Source of the DNA: Heligmosomoides polygyrus polygyrus
Taxonomy: Eukaryota > Nematoda > Chromadorea > Rhabditida > Heligmosomidae
DNA length: 64,000 bases
Assembly: GCA_947396885.1 (NCBI GenBank)
Contig: OX377203.1
Coordinates: 496,001-560,000, forward strand
Direction: 5' to 3'
Positions 1 to 12,569 of the stretch are shown here, one piece after another; positions within the stretch are counted from its first letter, which is position 1, and each line of letters begins with the position of its first letter. Made by a program: the position numbers and the translations under genes. The notes beneath the pieces were generated by a model. The model searched no databases, was not told the origin of the DNA, and worked only from the letters and a program-made list of their open reading frames with translations.

Positions 1-457
1 GGAAGAAACTAATTTCCTGCTTTTGCAAAGTCCTTGAGCCTACCGGATTACGGGCAATGAAAGTTTCCTGTGCCATCACAGTCTCACAAAGTGGAAAATG
101 TGGAGAAAAAATGCAAAAATACTGCTTCAATAGGGTGGAGTGGTCGATTCCTTGGCTTTGCAGTATTTCCGGATTTTCCATCAGTTGAGGAATGGAGATT
201 CTTACAGATGTATTCGTTGTAATGTACGGTTTACGCCGGAGACCCTTCCCTGGTCAGAAAAACATTATTGCTCATCTTTGGCACTGCAAAGTCGACCTCG
301 GCAGGTTTAAGTAATTCTACTTTTGACGTGCAGTACCGACAGAGAGGGAACTTTAGAAAATGAGTACTTGGAAAGACCGAACTTTAACAGTTTGGAAATC
401 AGGATGCTAACGAGCTCGAATGCGTAAAAATTGAACGAAACGCACGAGCACACTTAC

Positions 458-789
458 TTGAATAACTCTGCGCCACAGCAAAGGCACACGTATCTTCCCT
501 TCTCGAAGAAGTTGTCGAAAGCTCCAGAGAATGCTGGTTCCGTGCCTGGAAACGCTTCGCTGCATTCTCGTTGACCACACAATTGTCTGGTAGCCTGCCC
601 TCCAACCTTTACCTTGTTTCATATAAATTAGGTGCTAGCCATAAGAAAATCAATGGGTGATGACATACGAACCTGAGTTGCGGGCAACTGCGAAGGTTTC
701 CGCAGGAAGAACCTTCTTCCACTCCGACTGTGGCACTTCCTTGGGATCCTTGACATCTCCCAGTTTCTTTATCCCGACGTCTTCAGGGC
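458..789 (-). CDS. msrB: Methionine-R-sulfoxide reductase (MsrB), partial, two exons
   Basis: Two minus-strand exons, 789-673 and 545-458, join in phase (1 nt + 2 nt). They give about 68 residues reading ..PQSEWKKVLPAETFAVARNS-GTEPAFSGAFDNFFEKGRYVC.. and ending CCGAELFK. The GTEPAFSG motif, the FFEKGRYVC strand and the CxxC half-site (CLCCGAELF) are hallmarks of MsrB, which reduces methionine-R-sulfoxide in proteins and carries a zinc site formed by two CxxC motifs. Acceptors are TTTCAG (790-795) and TTTCCAG (546-552); the donor after 458 is GTAAGT. The second half, with the catalytic Cys and second CxxC, is not in bases 1-457 and must lie off the left edge. The start codon upstream of 789 was not found. 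Family assignment is confident; the gene is incomplete. Confidence 0.8.
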
Positions 790-1376
790 CTGAAACGACA
801 GCTTGATGGATGGAGCGTTAATTTCGCTTCACAAAGGACAGAAAATCATATGTGGAATGCGCCACGCATTTATCCCTTAATTGAATTGGAGGATGCGAAC
901 TGAATGCGTATTTGGTCCAAACCACGCCAAAGATACACTATTCCTTAAAAACTGCAACTCCTATTTCCAGGGCAAACACCTCTCGCGAATCTTAACCAAT
1001 CCAGATTACTTCATCGCCTGGTAAAGTCGACCAGCTATGAATTCCAATATGAATTCGAGCTATCGACGTAGACATCAGTATGGCAATAGATGGCTGAATT
1101 CAAATAGGTACTGGTGGTGCAGTCGGCAGGTCAACAGTCTATTTCGCTATTGGTTGAGGTTGACTAGCCACACGAGATTGGAAAACCCGTTTATTGGCTG
1201 ACGTTTCGGCAAAATCGTCTTCTTCAAGCGCCTTAAGTGGATCCACAGAAGTGGATGGTAGAGGAGACCACAAGCCATGCAGTTGATATTTCAGGTCGTG
1301 TCAATAAGGCACGACAATAAAGCGGTGACTTCGTCATCTCAAAATCACAACGAGTTACTTGCCCTAATTTCTCCTC

Positions 1377-1510
1377 GGGCCAGATTCATCAACCGCTTAC
1401 CGTTCTCTAACGGTGAAAATACCACCAAACCCCTGATATGGGATTCATCAGCATCAAGTTTGGCGGTACTTTCGCCGTTGGAGGGCGGTAAGCGGTTGAT
1501 GAGCCTCTGG
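1377..1510. repeat. MITE family L, copy 1 (hairpin)
   Basis: The left end reads GGGCCAGATTCATCAACCGC and the right end is its imperfect inverse (GCGGTTGATGAGCCTCTGG). An inner inverted pair, GGCGGTA/TACCGCC-like, gives a hairpin. Further copies are at 19696-19866 and 56510-56661, which share the terminal GGATTCATCAAC / GTGAATCC motif. No transposase is encoded. Confidence 0.6.
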
Positions 1511-4426
1511 ATGAGTAACTGGCAACTTGGATGCTACCATTGTACGAGTATTTCCACCGTTTTTCCAATTTCTCAGTAATGCTTCTGCTTCTCGGCAGCA
1601 AATTGGTACGGAAATCTCGTCAAAATAAATCTGTTCTTCAAAAAATGGAATATATAGATGGGAATACCGTTTTCCAATCAGAAATAAGATCCAAAGGCGC
1701 AAACAGAGGAGGCCACCATGTAAGACAGCCCTAGAAAACGGTTTCTGCTTTTTGAAAACGGTTTTTTTGCACACTGGTGTGTTCTACCCTGACTGAGGTA
1801 GGCCATTTTTTGATGTAACTGGACACAGAGAAGCCTTCTTACCGCAAGTTACTGACTAGGGAGTGACCCTCCCCCGGACCCTATCTGCGCCGATCCAAAC
1901 GAGAACGATGACAGAAACGCCTCACCGAATTTGTTGGACATCCTTCGCAGTGCAGAACCGATGGTGGCCGCTGATGATCTACTGCCACTTGCAACGAGTA
2001 TTCGACGCAGAGAGCCAGAAAGCATGCAACGGTCCCGTCAGCGGACCTGAAGAACTATCAATAAATAGAAAGGCATTAGAACAGCCTGCGATCGAGCAAC
2101 GCAAAGGAAAGGAGGCGGGACAGTAAGCAACTGTGCCTACGCGGTTGTGGACGCTAAACCGCTGTTGTTCGAGCATTTTACGAAACTAAAGATCACGACG
2201 AGGCATTGTTCCAAACTGAACACTGAAAGAACGCATCGTCCGAACATTGCTCGTGTGACCTCATAACAACGTTTGCGATCAAAACTTGGCTCGTATGATG
2301 CTTGAGTTCTTCTGTAACGATGAATTCTACTACCTAGCTTATCTTATGCTTAGTCCCAGAGCCGCCCGCTATCATTCAGCTGTGTTGAAAGACGTGGAGT
2401 TACTCGATTGTCCGATTACTCGAAAACGGTATCCAAAAAATCAATTTTGCGAGTTCGTTCAAAGGAAGTCAAAAAGCTAAACGGTTGGTGCTAGTGGGTA
2501 TCGAACAGGAATCAAAGTAAACAAGAATACCGACACTATTGTACTTTCAGGGCTGATCGAGATAGTTAAACCCACTGCCCGCGCGCCTGCCTGAGGCGGC
2601 CCGTCTACGGGCAAAGGTCAACCAAAGTAGCGGGATGGCGAGAGTGCAGAGAAAGAGACACTCCTGCTGCGCTACGAGCGCGCGAGCTGACTCAGCGCCC
2701 GAATGAGAGAGCACGCGCGTCGTCTGCGTCTCCAGGGCTCGCCGATTGTTGCGGAAACTTGCTGTAGATGGATACTGAATTTCAAGAAGGCCATGTTCCA
2801 AAAGAGAAGGACTTCCTGCAAGTCAGAATCAAGATGCACCGAAACCGCTACTTTCTACGGGAATAAATATGATGATTCCAAGAAATGAGGGCGTAGAAGC
2901 GGTCCATCCTCAGACCTTCTTTATTGTCCGTCTCCCTCCAGCAAAGCATTAGTGCTTATGGACAGATCAATAGTGGAGGTATATTAGTGAGACACACTTC
3001 AGTGTCTTTAGAACCTCTCATTTTCTCTAGTCTTATGTATAGCCTGCCACAGTGGGTTGCGTTGGAGTCCCTGCTCCTTCGACTGATAAAAGGAATTCAC
3101 TTGACAAGGAGCGGGAAAGGCACGACCACTCACCGTTTCGCAAGGGAAAACAGTTTCTCACCCTCAAGTCAAAAACTGACACCGAAAACGCACTCTGTGT
3201 TAGTTGATCCTTGAAGCGTGAACCTTCTTGAAGCCATGTGTCGTGGAATAACGACAAAAAATTCCAATCATGCACGTAGAGCAAGCAAAATAGCAATGCT
3301 TCTAGTTGCGCAGAACTCCACATGTGGCCATAAACACTGTTGTGTTCAACCCAGAACACGGCACCTCCCAAGCCCAATAAACGGAAGAGGCATCGCTCCC
3401 ACGTAATGGCCATTCTTGTTGTTGACTAACATGTCATTGTCTCTACGCGATATTTTCCACCCAACCTGTGCCAGAAAAGGTGGAAATCTGAGCTCGTCGA
3501 TGTCGCTGATATGCCAACTCCTCCAGCAGACACTCCTCTTTTGAGAAATGAGTGCTAATGAAGTGCACTGGTCGACTCACCCAACCGCGGTCCCAATAGG
3601 GTGCTCTAGCACCGACGTGCTCCGCTGTCTGCACTCTAGCACAGGCAAGAAGAGACGTAGGGGCTATGCGAGGAGAATCTCTAGTACGGAGAGCGCAGAC
3701 GGCGCGACGAATCGGCGAAAACATGAGTCATGGTTGTCCTTTGCCCTGTAACCGAGGCGGCCGCTGACAACTCGTCCTCCAGCGTATGGGCGCGTATTGC
3801 GGAAGCAGAACGCCTGGGGCATCCCTTAGGTGGAACGAGCCTTATCCTTCCCCATACCAATGCAATGGCTATTAGTAAGCAGGATGCATCCCAGTGAGGC
3901 CACGGGAAGTCCCCTCTGTGGTGAAGACACGCCTTCCCGCGAGCATTTGACGTCGCGAGTACGAGTTGTCCAATCCCAGGACGTTGTCTGTATTTCGCCG
4001 TCGCTGCCGCAGTTCTCACGCGCTTTTACACACTATTGATATTGACCGTGCTCCTTCAGCGTTCTCGAGTGAATTTCTATGTCCGTCTCCAATTTGTTCT
4101 GCAGAACGTGCTGACCTTGTCGTAGATCAATTTCTTTTGTGCCCAAGATCGTTGAGAAGACGTTGATGCTGAGCAGCAGTCAGAGCATGTGACTAAGATG
4201 GCGTTATTTACCCAGTTGTTTACGCTTAGTTGGTAGATCGGTGTAGCAGTTACGATATTGCCGTGGTGTGTGCACATCTCTACCCTTTTCATAGTAAGAA
4301 GAGCACATCGGAACATCTCAGAAGCTACCTGAAATATCCTTAGGGATCAATGCCACCTTATTTCTAGGTTGTTGGTACTGCTTTTCCTTGAAAGCGCGCT
4401 TTGGTTTTTCCTGATGTGCTTATACC
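1511..4426. other. Gene-poor stretch, no supported feature
   Basis: Short open frames occur on both strands, but none has recognisable domains or a chain of phase-matched exons. The interval may include the unseen 5' part of the MsrB gene or simple intergenic DNA. Confidence 0.4.
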
Positions 4427-5263
4427 ATTTTCACGTTAAGCTGAACTCTTTTCAAATCAAATTGGACGTTTCAAATAGCATTGGACACTCTTCTGAGCAA
4501 GCTTATCTCTTTCGAGATCAAACTGTCTTCCACTCAAAACTCAGATTAAGCCAGAGAACCTCCGAGACGCTTAAAGTAGCTTTTGTCAAGGGAAGTTTAG
4601 TACGAATCATTGTCCCGGAATAAGTGAACTGTTAGAAATTTTGTAAAAATATCACTCTTCAAGGAAAATAATGATTGCTAGCTCCTTTTAAGCCGCATCA
4701 AGGCCGAATTTTTCTAGTGCTAGAAGATGGGAACGCGCCATGCACTTGTACAGTACATTAGCGATTCACCTTAATTGATAGCAACAATTCTGTTTCCATG
4801 TATTTACACACTTGTTGACGGTAGATCGAAAACATTTGTAGAAAACAAACATCATCCTGTCGTTTCAACGGAGCAGCATATACACTACTAATCAAATGAA
4901 AATCGCTACCAGCTAAACGAGTGCGTGGCGCGATATCTTCTTTAACTGCGCTTTAAAAATCACTGCCTTTGTGCACCCTATGACAATCTTTGGAAAATCA
5001 TTTCTCCTTTGAACGCGAAGTTTCATAAAACTTCAGACAGTGTATCCACTTGAGCAGGTGAATTTGAAAAAAAAAACTTTAGAGAAGGTTGAAATTTTCC
5101 TTTTGCAACAATTAATTCAATCGTCTCGTAGTTCCAGTCCAATTTAATGCAGATAGCACTCCTTTTGATTCCGAAGGTGTTTAGTTTGATCTCTAAAACT
5201 CCAAGCTTGCTTAGGAGTGTCGAATTCGGCTTGAAAAGTGCCGCCATTGACGTGAAAATGGTA
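4427..5263. mobile_element. Non-autonomous inverted-repeat element, family K, copy 1
   Basis: The ends read CCATTTTCACGT (left) and ACGTGAAAATGG (right), each next to TA, which fits a Tc1/mariner-type TA target. Subterminal stretches on both sides carry the same AT-rich text in inverted order (CAAATTGGACG..., TTGATT..., TTTGAACAAAA-like). Related copies or halves lie at 13872-14583, 29690-29950, 42545-43197 and 53640-53940. No protein is encoded. Confidence 0.5.
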
Positions 5264-5473
5264 CACTTATTTGTTTATTTATTTATAGCATTCATATCTG
5301 TGCTCTAATCGAACGAAACAGAACTTATAGCAGTGACATGAATATAATGCTCCTCGATCACATTCGTCGAAATAGTGAAAATCTGAACGTTTAGTTGAGT
5401 AGAAAAATGTATCGTAAATAAGGATCAAATCGCATTGCAGGGTTCGCTGGACACAAGAACTGATTGTGGAGAG

Positions 5474-5481
5474 TTCCAGTA
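5474..5481 (+). promoter_or_regulatory. Probable trans-splice acceptor before smu-2 ATG
   Basis: TTCCAG ends at 5479, two bases before the ATG at 5482. In nematodes such a site just upstream of a start codon usually receives a spliced leader. An ordinary 5'UTR intron would look the same. Confidence 0.45.
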
Positions 5482-8400
5482 ATGACTGAAACAGGGTAAG
5501 TGCCCCTATTTGCTCCTTCCACTTTCATTACTAGATTTCATCAGCTGTGCTGCCAGTCGGAGCGCGAGTTTCGTGGTGTTTGGTCGAATTGAGTGCATTC
5601 TTACAGAAATCTTCGTAATGAGGATTTCCGCAAACTGCTGAGTGCGCCGAAAAAGGCGGCGACCGAGTCGTCAGCTTCGGGTGATACTTCGCACTCCTTC
5701 ACGCACAGACATCAAGCCAAACCCGAAAAGAAGAAGGGCGGCGGAGGCCACAAGTACAAGAAGGTACGTCTGATCTTCTACTTCTACATATTATTTACAT
5801 ATGTTTCCGCTTTTATATTCCTAGTTGGGAGGGGGTGCTGGGAATGTGCGTTCACGATTTTCATTTGAAATTCAAACGAGGGTGACGAATCCTACGTGGT
5901 GTCAGCGTCTTTGCGCTGGAGGAAATTGGATCCAATTTGCTCCGAATAAAAGAGAATGAGACTGTTCTTCGCTATACCAACGATCAATGAAGTGCCCCAA
6001 TGTCGCTGGAGTTTGTACCTTTCATTCGTCTACAGCGCATCATCATCTCGACTAAAAGAACACATAGTTGTCGGTGCTAGTTGTAGGGGAGAATTTTCAC
6101 TTTTTCCATAAAATGCCGGAATCTGTCTAAAAGCGTTTGAAATAAAAAAGCTCAGCACAACCACATAACTACAATATGGAGAAGGACATGTCAGCCTACT
6201 TTGGCCAGGGTAAAACTGTGAAATGGTGAAGAGATGGTGTACCACCTCTAGACTTGCACTAAATTATCTACCAATGAGCATTATAAATATCAAAATAATC
6301 AATTCGTTAAGGAAAAAGCCGAGCACAGCGACGACGAGGCAAACTTAAAGGAGATTCTGAAGAATTATCGCGACCGAGCACTTGAGCGGCGCCTGAAAGG
6401 AAACGATGTTGGTTGCATTTTCTATTTTCTAGCAATTAAATCTTCAGGAGTTCAATCTCTCCTAAAGGCTGCTTCTTTTTCGAACAAGTTCACTATGTAC
6501 AACGCCTCTTATTCGCTAAAACGTTATTTTTGAAGTGTCTCTGTTATAGGATAACGATGAAATCGTTAAACTGGCAGCGGCCTATCGTGCTATGCCCGGA
6601 GACGCACGTGCAGTGACGGACAAGGCCAACTTAAGGAGGCAGGTTATTGAGGTGGGTTTGCTGAGGTTGTATTTAATGCACGAAGAGCTGCAGCATTTCA
6701 CCTCTTGTTGAATTGAGGGAATTCTGGAAAGCATGCGCTTTTTCCAGGAATCGAAGTACCTTGGAGGAGATATGGAGCACACTCACTTGGTGAAAGGTCT
6801 CGACTACTCACTGCTCAATAAAGTTCGAAGCGAGATCAACAAGTCGCAAGCGGAAACTGACATTGTCGATGAGCTCGAAATGGCATATGTAGGTTTTCAC
6901 GGCAATATGTTCCTGCGTTTTAAAACGTTTTTCCTCCTATTAATAACTAACTGTGCAGCGTGGTGGGACCTGTAAAATTCGTTTGATTTTGAATTCATTT
7001 TTTCTACAATTGCGTTGAATTAAAATTTAACTTTTACTGTTTTAAAAATGCAAAATCATATTGTGACGTTCGTTGGGTTGAGTCTCAAAAAGATGTTTAA
7101 GCAATTTAAATGGTCCCGAAATTTCTAGCGTTTTCCAGCAACAAAGTTCTGTGGCTTACTTCAAAGAGTAGGGAAATGGAAATGTTCTGGGGAATTGCGC
7201 TTCACACTCGCCCATCATATTGTGACGTTCGTTCGGTTGATAGTGTAAACACCCTTCACACTGAGTTTTGCAAGAAAGGAGTCTGAGTTTTTCAAGATTT
7301 CTCACAACCAGCGTTTTAATGTACATCTAGAATTGTGGAAACCACGTTATTTCTTACCTAGAAATAAGCACTATGGCTCTAAAAGTCCGAGAAGTTTAAG
7401 AAGGCGGAGTGGCGTTCTACCCCCCGCCCTTTAAACGGAGGCGTGGCAAATGTCTGCGTCTCCACTATCTCGTAAGGCAGCCACTGGACTCTCGGGCAAG
7501 CCCAGGGAGTTGGAGGTGGGGGGGGGGGGGGGGGGGGCAGGGGGATGAGTGGGTAGAACGCTCGTCTCCCGTTCAAGAACGATCACTCAGCTAGCCACCA
7601 TCGGCATTGAAATGGCGGTTGATGGAGGAACCAACATGGTTTCCAAAAAGGAAAATCCACAATTACGGCAATACTTCAAAATCTGAATAAGTGGACAGCT
7701 TCCCTCGATAAAGGAAAAAATGTGGACGTCATTTATTTTGATTTTACCAAGGCGTTTGATAAAGTCCCACATCAAGAGTTGATAGAGGAGCTCAGAATTG
7801 TTGGTGTCCACTCTCGTATAGTTGCATGGATTGCTGCCTTTTTAAGAAACCAAACTTTCTCTGTCCGTATCAACGAACGCCTCTCCAAACCTCGGGCTAT
7901 CACCAGCGGAGTTCCGTAGGGTGGTGTTTTATCACCTATCCTATTCAATATCTATACATATGAGCTCGCCAGCATACTTAGCGTCGAGGGGATTGAGTTC
8001 AGCGCATTTGCCGACGACATAAAGATCTTTCGCACTGTAGACTCTGAAGAAGACTTCACTACTTTACAACTGGCCAATAACGCGCTGCAGTCCTGGTCTA
8101 CCACTTGGAAATTACCGATCTCTAAAACCAAGACTAAAGTCCTACATTTGGGGAATGCCAATCTTAGGCATCAATACCATCTTGACGGTTCTCCAATCGA
8201 AGGGGTAGACGAAGTGACTGCTTTGGGTTTTATAGTTACTAAGAATCTTAACTTTGATAAGCACTGTGAGGTCATTGCAAATAAAGCGATGGTGATGGTC
8301 TCCAGGCTGTACAGGGCTTTGTCTACCAAAAGATCTGAAGTCCTCATCCAAGCCTATAAGTCCTACATAAGGCCACTCCTAGAGTACGGGACGCCAGTTT

Positions 8401-11400
8401 TCTCACCGTATAAGCGCTCAGTTATGAGAAGTTAGAAAAGGTTCAGAATAGTTTTACAAGAAAGCTAATGATCGAATGCTTGGTTTCCTATACGATCAAA
8501 TTCCCTCAAGTACAAATCGAAATACAAATCTCGGCTTACAAAAATTGTCAACAAGAAGAAAGGCAAACGACTTTTTGCTGTTATACAAGATTTTCTTCGG
8601 TAAATCTGGAGTCAAGCTGGAGGGCTTCTTCTCTGTGAGAAATTCTTCTACTTGAGGGGGGGGGGGGAGTCAGAAAGGTACAGGTTAATACCGCAAGACA
8701 CGTCGCCGGTATTTCTTCGTCAATAGGACACTGCCTTCATTCGAAAAGGTCCTAAAAAATTCTTCTGCTATCCTTAGCTACAAGAAGTTTAGGAGTCACA
8801 TACTTTCTGTGCCCGAGTGATACCTTATGCCGTTCTCGTTCTTGCGCAGGCTTCATTCCTCTTTCTTTTTTTAATGATTTTCTTCTTCCTACGTTTTATC
8901 GATGTTTACTGTCAGTTTGATTCTATTTAACATAAGTGTAAGCTTATGTAATAAATAAATAAATAAATAAATATAAGTTTAAGAAGGCGGAGTGGCGTTC
9001 TACCCCCGCCCTTTAAACATGGGCGTGGCAAATGTCTGCGTCTCCACTGTCTCGTAAGGCAGCTACTGGACTCTCGGGCAAGCCTAGGGAGTTGGAGGTG
9101 GGCGGCCCAGAGGGACGATGGAGTAGAACGCTCGTCTCCCTTTCAAGAACGATCACTCAGCTAGCCACCATCGGCATTAAAATGGCGGTTGATGGAGGAT
9201 AGACTGAAGGCAGTCTAATTCACGGCTCGTTTCGGTCAATAATAAAGTGACTGAAATTCTTGGGATTATTTGAAAGTGCTAGCTCTGCTAGTAGGTTTTA
9301 CAAGTGACACTGAAAAAAGCTGCTGTTCAAAACAAGAATTCTGTAAATCGTTCTTTAAAAACTGTACAAAAATAAAGTATTTCAAAAATCTACGAAAAAG
9401 CTATTTCCGCTATCAAGCAAGAGAACATTTCTATGCGCATGGCGCACTCTTAACAACTAACAGCAGTCAATGCTTTTTTGTACTCTTAAAACCTATAAAT
9501 ATTATACACTGTTGTGCATTGTTTTTAAGGAATAAGAATTGTGTGGCGTGAATTCAGTGTATGAGTTTTTGAAACACTGAAGTTTCTCCAGTAAGTAGTT
9601 TTACAAAAGCTAAATTCTAACAGCGGCACAAATAGAAAATGAAACGAATTCCTCATCTGTAGCGAGCTGTAAGTTATTGTTTCGATCAGTTTTTCTCTGT
9701 AACGGTTTAGAAACTGTGAACACTTAGTTCTTCCCAAAATTTGCCGACATGAATACTTCATTCGTCCAGCTGAAACTATAACAATTCCAGGATCATAAGG
9801 GTGTTGAAGCGGTGGAGAAGATGTCCGACAACAAGATGGTGCGCGCTATGCATCGGATTCTGTTCAAAAACGAGCTGCCGCTACGAAACGAACTGTTCGG
9901 AAAAGGTCGAATGGCCTATGTGGTGGACATGGAAGATGAGGATTGCGATATTCCAACAACACTTCTCAGGTAACACTTCTACCAATCATAGAAGCCTTGA
10001 AACTCGTAAGGATCATCACTGTTGACAAGCTTCTATTTCTTAGATCCGTACATGATTGCCCGAAAGCTGAGTCGAACGCAAATATCAACGCCAACAACAT
10101 GCTCATCTCAAAGTTGACTCAGGTAGTCCATTTCTTCGGCTTTTTTTCGTATATTTTCGCTGTATGGGCGCATTTTATTTATTTATTTACTCATTTGTTG
10201 TAAACACTCCCATAATTATGAGCTAAAGCAATGTTTGAAGTAAAAAAAAAAACACGACCGAGAAAAAACTCGGTGATAGAGCTTAATGTATTTATATATT
10301 TGTTTATTTGTTACATTCCTTATTACTGCTTATTCATTTACTTATTTCAGGTACTGTCGTATCTTCGGTCGGATCACAAGAAGAAGAAAAAAGCGGACAT
10401 GACAGAAGATGAGCTGAAGAAATACCAGTCCCAGGGAATATATGACAATGAGACGGAATACGTACCAAAGAAGGACAAGGATCGGTGAGTCCTCCATGTG
10501 GGCTGTTTTTGTCTTGGTCTCCGCAGAATCGTCTTCTAGTGAGCGTCGGGAGAAGGACAGAGAACAGAAGAAGGATCGAAACTACTTTGACGCGAAAGAT
10601 GATCGCTACAAACGCGACGATCGTGACAGAAGGGACAGGGATCGTGAGAAGTGAGTATACTTCACCAATTTATCTCTGTAAGGGGTGTTCATAGTGTGCG
10701 AGTGGTCGCACCAGTTGTTAATCGTACACATTAGTACGTATCGAATCGATTAATCGATTTGTGTCAGATGACGCTTACCACATGCGACGAAGGCTGCCAC
10801 CGTAGTGGACTATAAACAGCATCGAGAGCGTGTACGTTTCTCCGTCAGGGATCCTCTTTGAGTTTTCATTCCCTTGAAGTAGCGTCTCTGCCCAAGTGTC
10901 GCGGCACTGTAGAGCGGGACCAGCGATATCGATTAAGCTACGGGAGTAGTCGATATCGGCGGCGGATTTCGTACCACTGCGCCACCTGTCGCTGAACTAT
11001 CAATGCTACCCAATAGATATACTAGTTCTTGTAAAGAAATGCCTTCCGAGTTCGTATCTTCTCCTCCCCAATTCCTGCGTCCAAGCTCCGGCACAATGCC
11101 TACTAGCTATTTACGCTGTTCCAGTGTCATATCGTCTAGCGGGCTATTTTCAGACGCGGTGGGCGCGAATACGACCGCCGAGACCGGGACAAGGAAAAGG
11201 ACCGTGAGAAGGATCGCGAAAAGGAGCGTGAGAAGGACAAGGAACGGCGAGAAAAAGAGGAACGCGAGAAGGAGAAGCGCCTGGAGGAGAAGATGGAGAA
11301 AAGGCGGAAGGAGGCAGAAGGAGGAGGGTGAGTTACTCATCCTGGTGACGTCTGGCGGGCCCTTCACTGTGCTATCATTCAGCTACGACGAGTGCTATCC

Positions 11401-11867
11401 CGGCGGAATGGCTGAAATGGGCGGTGGTTGGGATTCGGATGAGGAGGATCTGACGATGATGGACATGGGACCGAAGAAGTCGACCATAAAGCGATGGGAA
11501 TTCGACAACGATGACGACTATGAGAAGTTCCAGGTTAGGACCTCCTTTCTATGCTTTTTTTCATGCGATTGAATTTCTAAGTGAGTAGATAACGAAGTAT
11601 AACGTCTATTGCATTCAAGGGCTCTCGAGAGGCTATGCCAAAAGCTGCGTATCAGTACGGAGTGAAGACAGGCGATGGCCGAAAAACGAGGAAAAGTGTC
11701 GATGTCAACAAGAAAATCGACAAAGAACTCAATCAGATCACAAAACTGATCGAAAAACGTAAAGGCGGAGCTGAGGAAGAGACGTGAGTTGAGCTGGGAG
11801 CCTAGTTATACGATTTACAACTGTTAATAAAATTGTTTTCAGCCAATACAAGCGTCCGAAGTACTAG
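5482..11867 (+). CDS. smu-2: RED/IK-family spliceosomal protein (SMU-2 orthologue), 13 exons
   Basis: Exons 5482-5495, 5607-5763, 6312-6407, 6550-6651, 6748-6888, 9791-9969, 10044-10122, 10351-10484, 10540-10650, 11154-11327, 11383-11533, 11620-11783 and 11843-11867 are all phase-compatible and give 508 residues. RED is a nuclear protein that works with SMU1 in the spliceosomal B complex and alternative splicing; C. elegans SMU-2 is its counterpart. Visible landmarks are the N-terminal NEDFRKLLSAPKK, the block ESKYLGGDMEHTHLVKGLDY, the AYVVDMEDEDCDIPTTLLR segment, an RD/RE/EK charged repeat tract (exons 9-10), the WDSDEEDLTMMDMG acidic motif and the C-terminal KRPKY. Length is close to the family (about 550). 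A TTCCAG ends 2 nt before the ATG, suggesting a trans-splice leader site. Intron 5 (2.9 kb) was enlarged by transposons. The minus-strand RNA-binding gene downstream is convergent. Confidence 0.93.
7392..7629 (+). repeat. Repeat R, copy 1 (left of LINE)
   Basis: This copy runs from AAGTTTAAGAAGGCGGAGTGG to GATGGAGGA and carries an 18-base G run near 7520. It matches 8975-9199 almost base for base, apart from the G run, and shares about 150 bases with the inverted copy at 39330-39515. The GTAGAACGCTCGTCTCC stretch followed by GTTCAAGAAC recalls a tRNA A box and B box, so a tRNA-derived origin is possible. Confidence 0.75.
7630..8974 (+). mobile_element. 5'-truncated CR1-like non-LTR retrotransposon
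   Basis: The sequence begins directly in reverse transcriptase motif 2 (NQHGFQKGKSTITAI). It continues through VDVIYFDFTKAFDKVP, a GVP-stop-GGVLSPILF motif (TAG replaces one codon at 7917-7919) and the catalytic FADDIKIF box near 8010-8035. It then reads IRPLLEYGTPVFSPY before frames collapse after 8435. The 3' tail is an (ATAA)n run ending at about 8970. RT palm motifs of the CR1/Jockey type are clear. The copy lacks the endonuclease and N-terminal RT, has a stop and frameshifts, and cannot move. It lies in intron 5 of smu-2 in the sense direction. Confidence 0.88.
8975..9199 (+). repeat. Repeat R, copy 2 (right of LINE)
   Basis: This is a near-identical direct duplicate of 7392-7629, beginning immediately after the LINE's (ATAA)n tail and ending at the same GATGGAGGA where the LINE starts on the other side. 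The poly-G run is reduced here. See findings for the long target-duplication hypothesis. Confidence 0.75.
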
Positions 11868-11942
11868 CATGGAGAGAACATGGAGAAGCGTCGTTATTCC
11901 TTTGTTTGCGTCCGAATTTCGATTGATTAATCATATCTAACC

Positions 11943-11948
11943 AATAAA
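11943..11948 (+). terminator. Polyadenylation signal AATAAA of smu-2
   Basis: A canonical AATAAA lies 76 bases after the smu-2 stop codon, a typical spacing for a short nematode 3'UTR. Confidence 0.7.
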
Positions 11949-12569
11949 GATCCTACAGTAGCCAGATCTGGATGGTTCAGAGACTTACAGCGATTCATTG
12001 GCATATATTTTATTCAACGTAATACATATTGAAATAAGTCTAATGTTCTAAAATGTATAACATTTTGAAAGGTAACGCAGACGGAACAACGGAGTAATTA
12101 AAAGAGAAACATCGAAATGAAGACAAAGGAGGCAATAAATGTCAGCTATACGAACACAAGCAAAGAAAACAGGTGACACACGTTTAGACCTATGAACACC
12201 GCCTAATGAGAACATGGACTCAATTTCTCAGCGTTGCATACAAAAATACACGTTTATGAACAATCGATGACGATCGGTGATGACCGGAGAGAGGGTTGCT
12301 GCACTGGCTTTACTGGATCTCGGACAGGTTCAGATATGCCTTCTCCAGACTCACTTGTATTCGAAGTCCAGACAGCACTTTGCTGAAAACAGAGACGCCT
12401 TAATCAAGGCCAGATCAGGAGCAGAAGGCCTGCCCGGCTGCTTATATGAACTGATCGACTTCCATACTGTGCCTAAGCAACCTCTATGTGAACAAAACGA
12501 TCCATTATAACGCCTCTAAGTGGTGAAGGAGTAAGGATGCGCTCAATTAACTACGAAACTCTTAAGCTG

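Noticed and set aside
7379..7594. Open frames with poly-proline or poly-glycine
   Set aside because: They come from an 18-base G run inside repeat R on both strands.
7630..8974. Penelope-like element, because the RT is flanked by long direct repeats
   Set aside because: The FADD palm motif and (ATAA)n tail are LINE-like; no GIY-YIG domain was seen, and the flanking repeat also exists without RT at 39330-39515.
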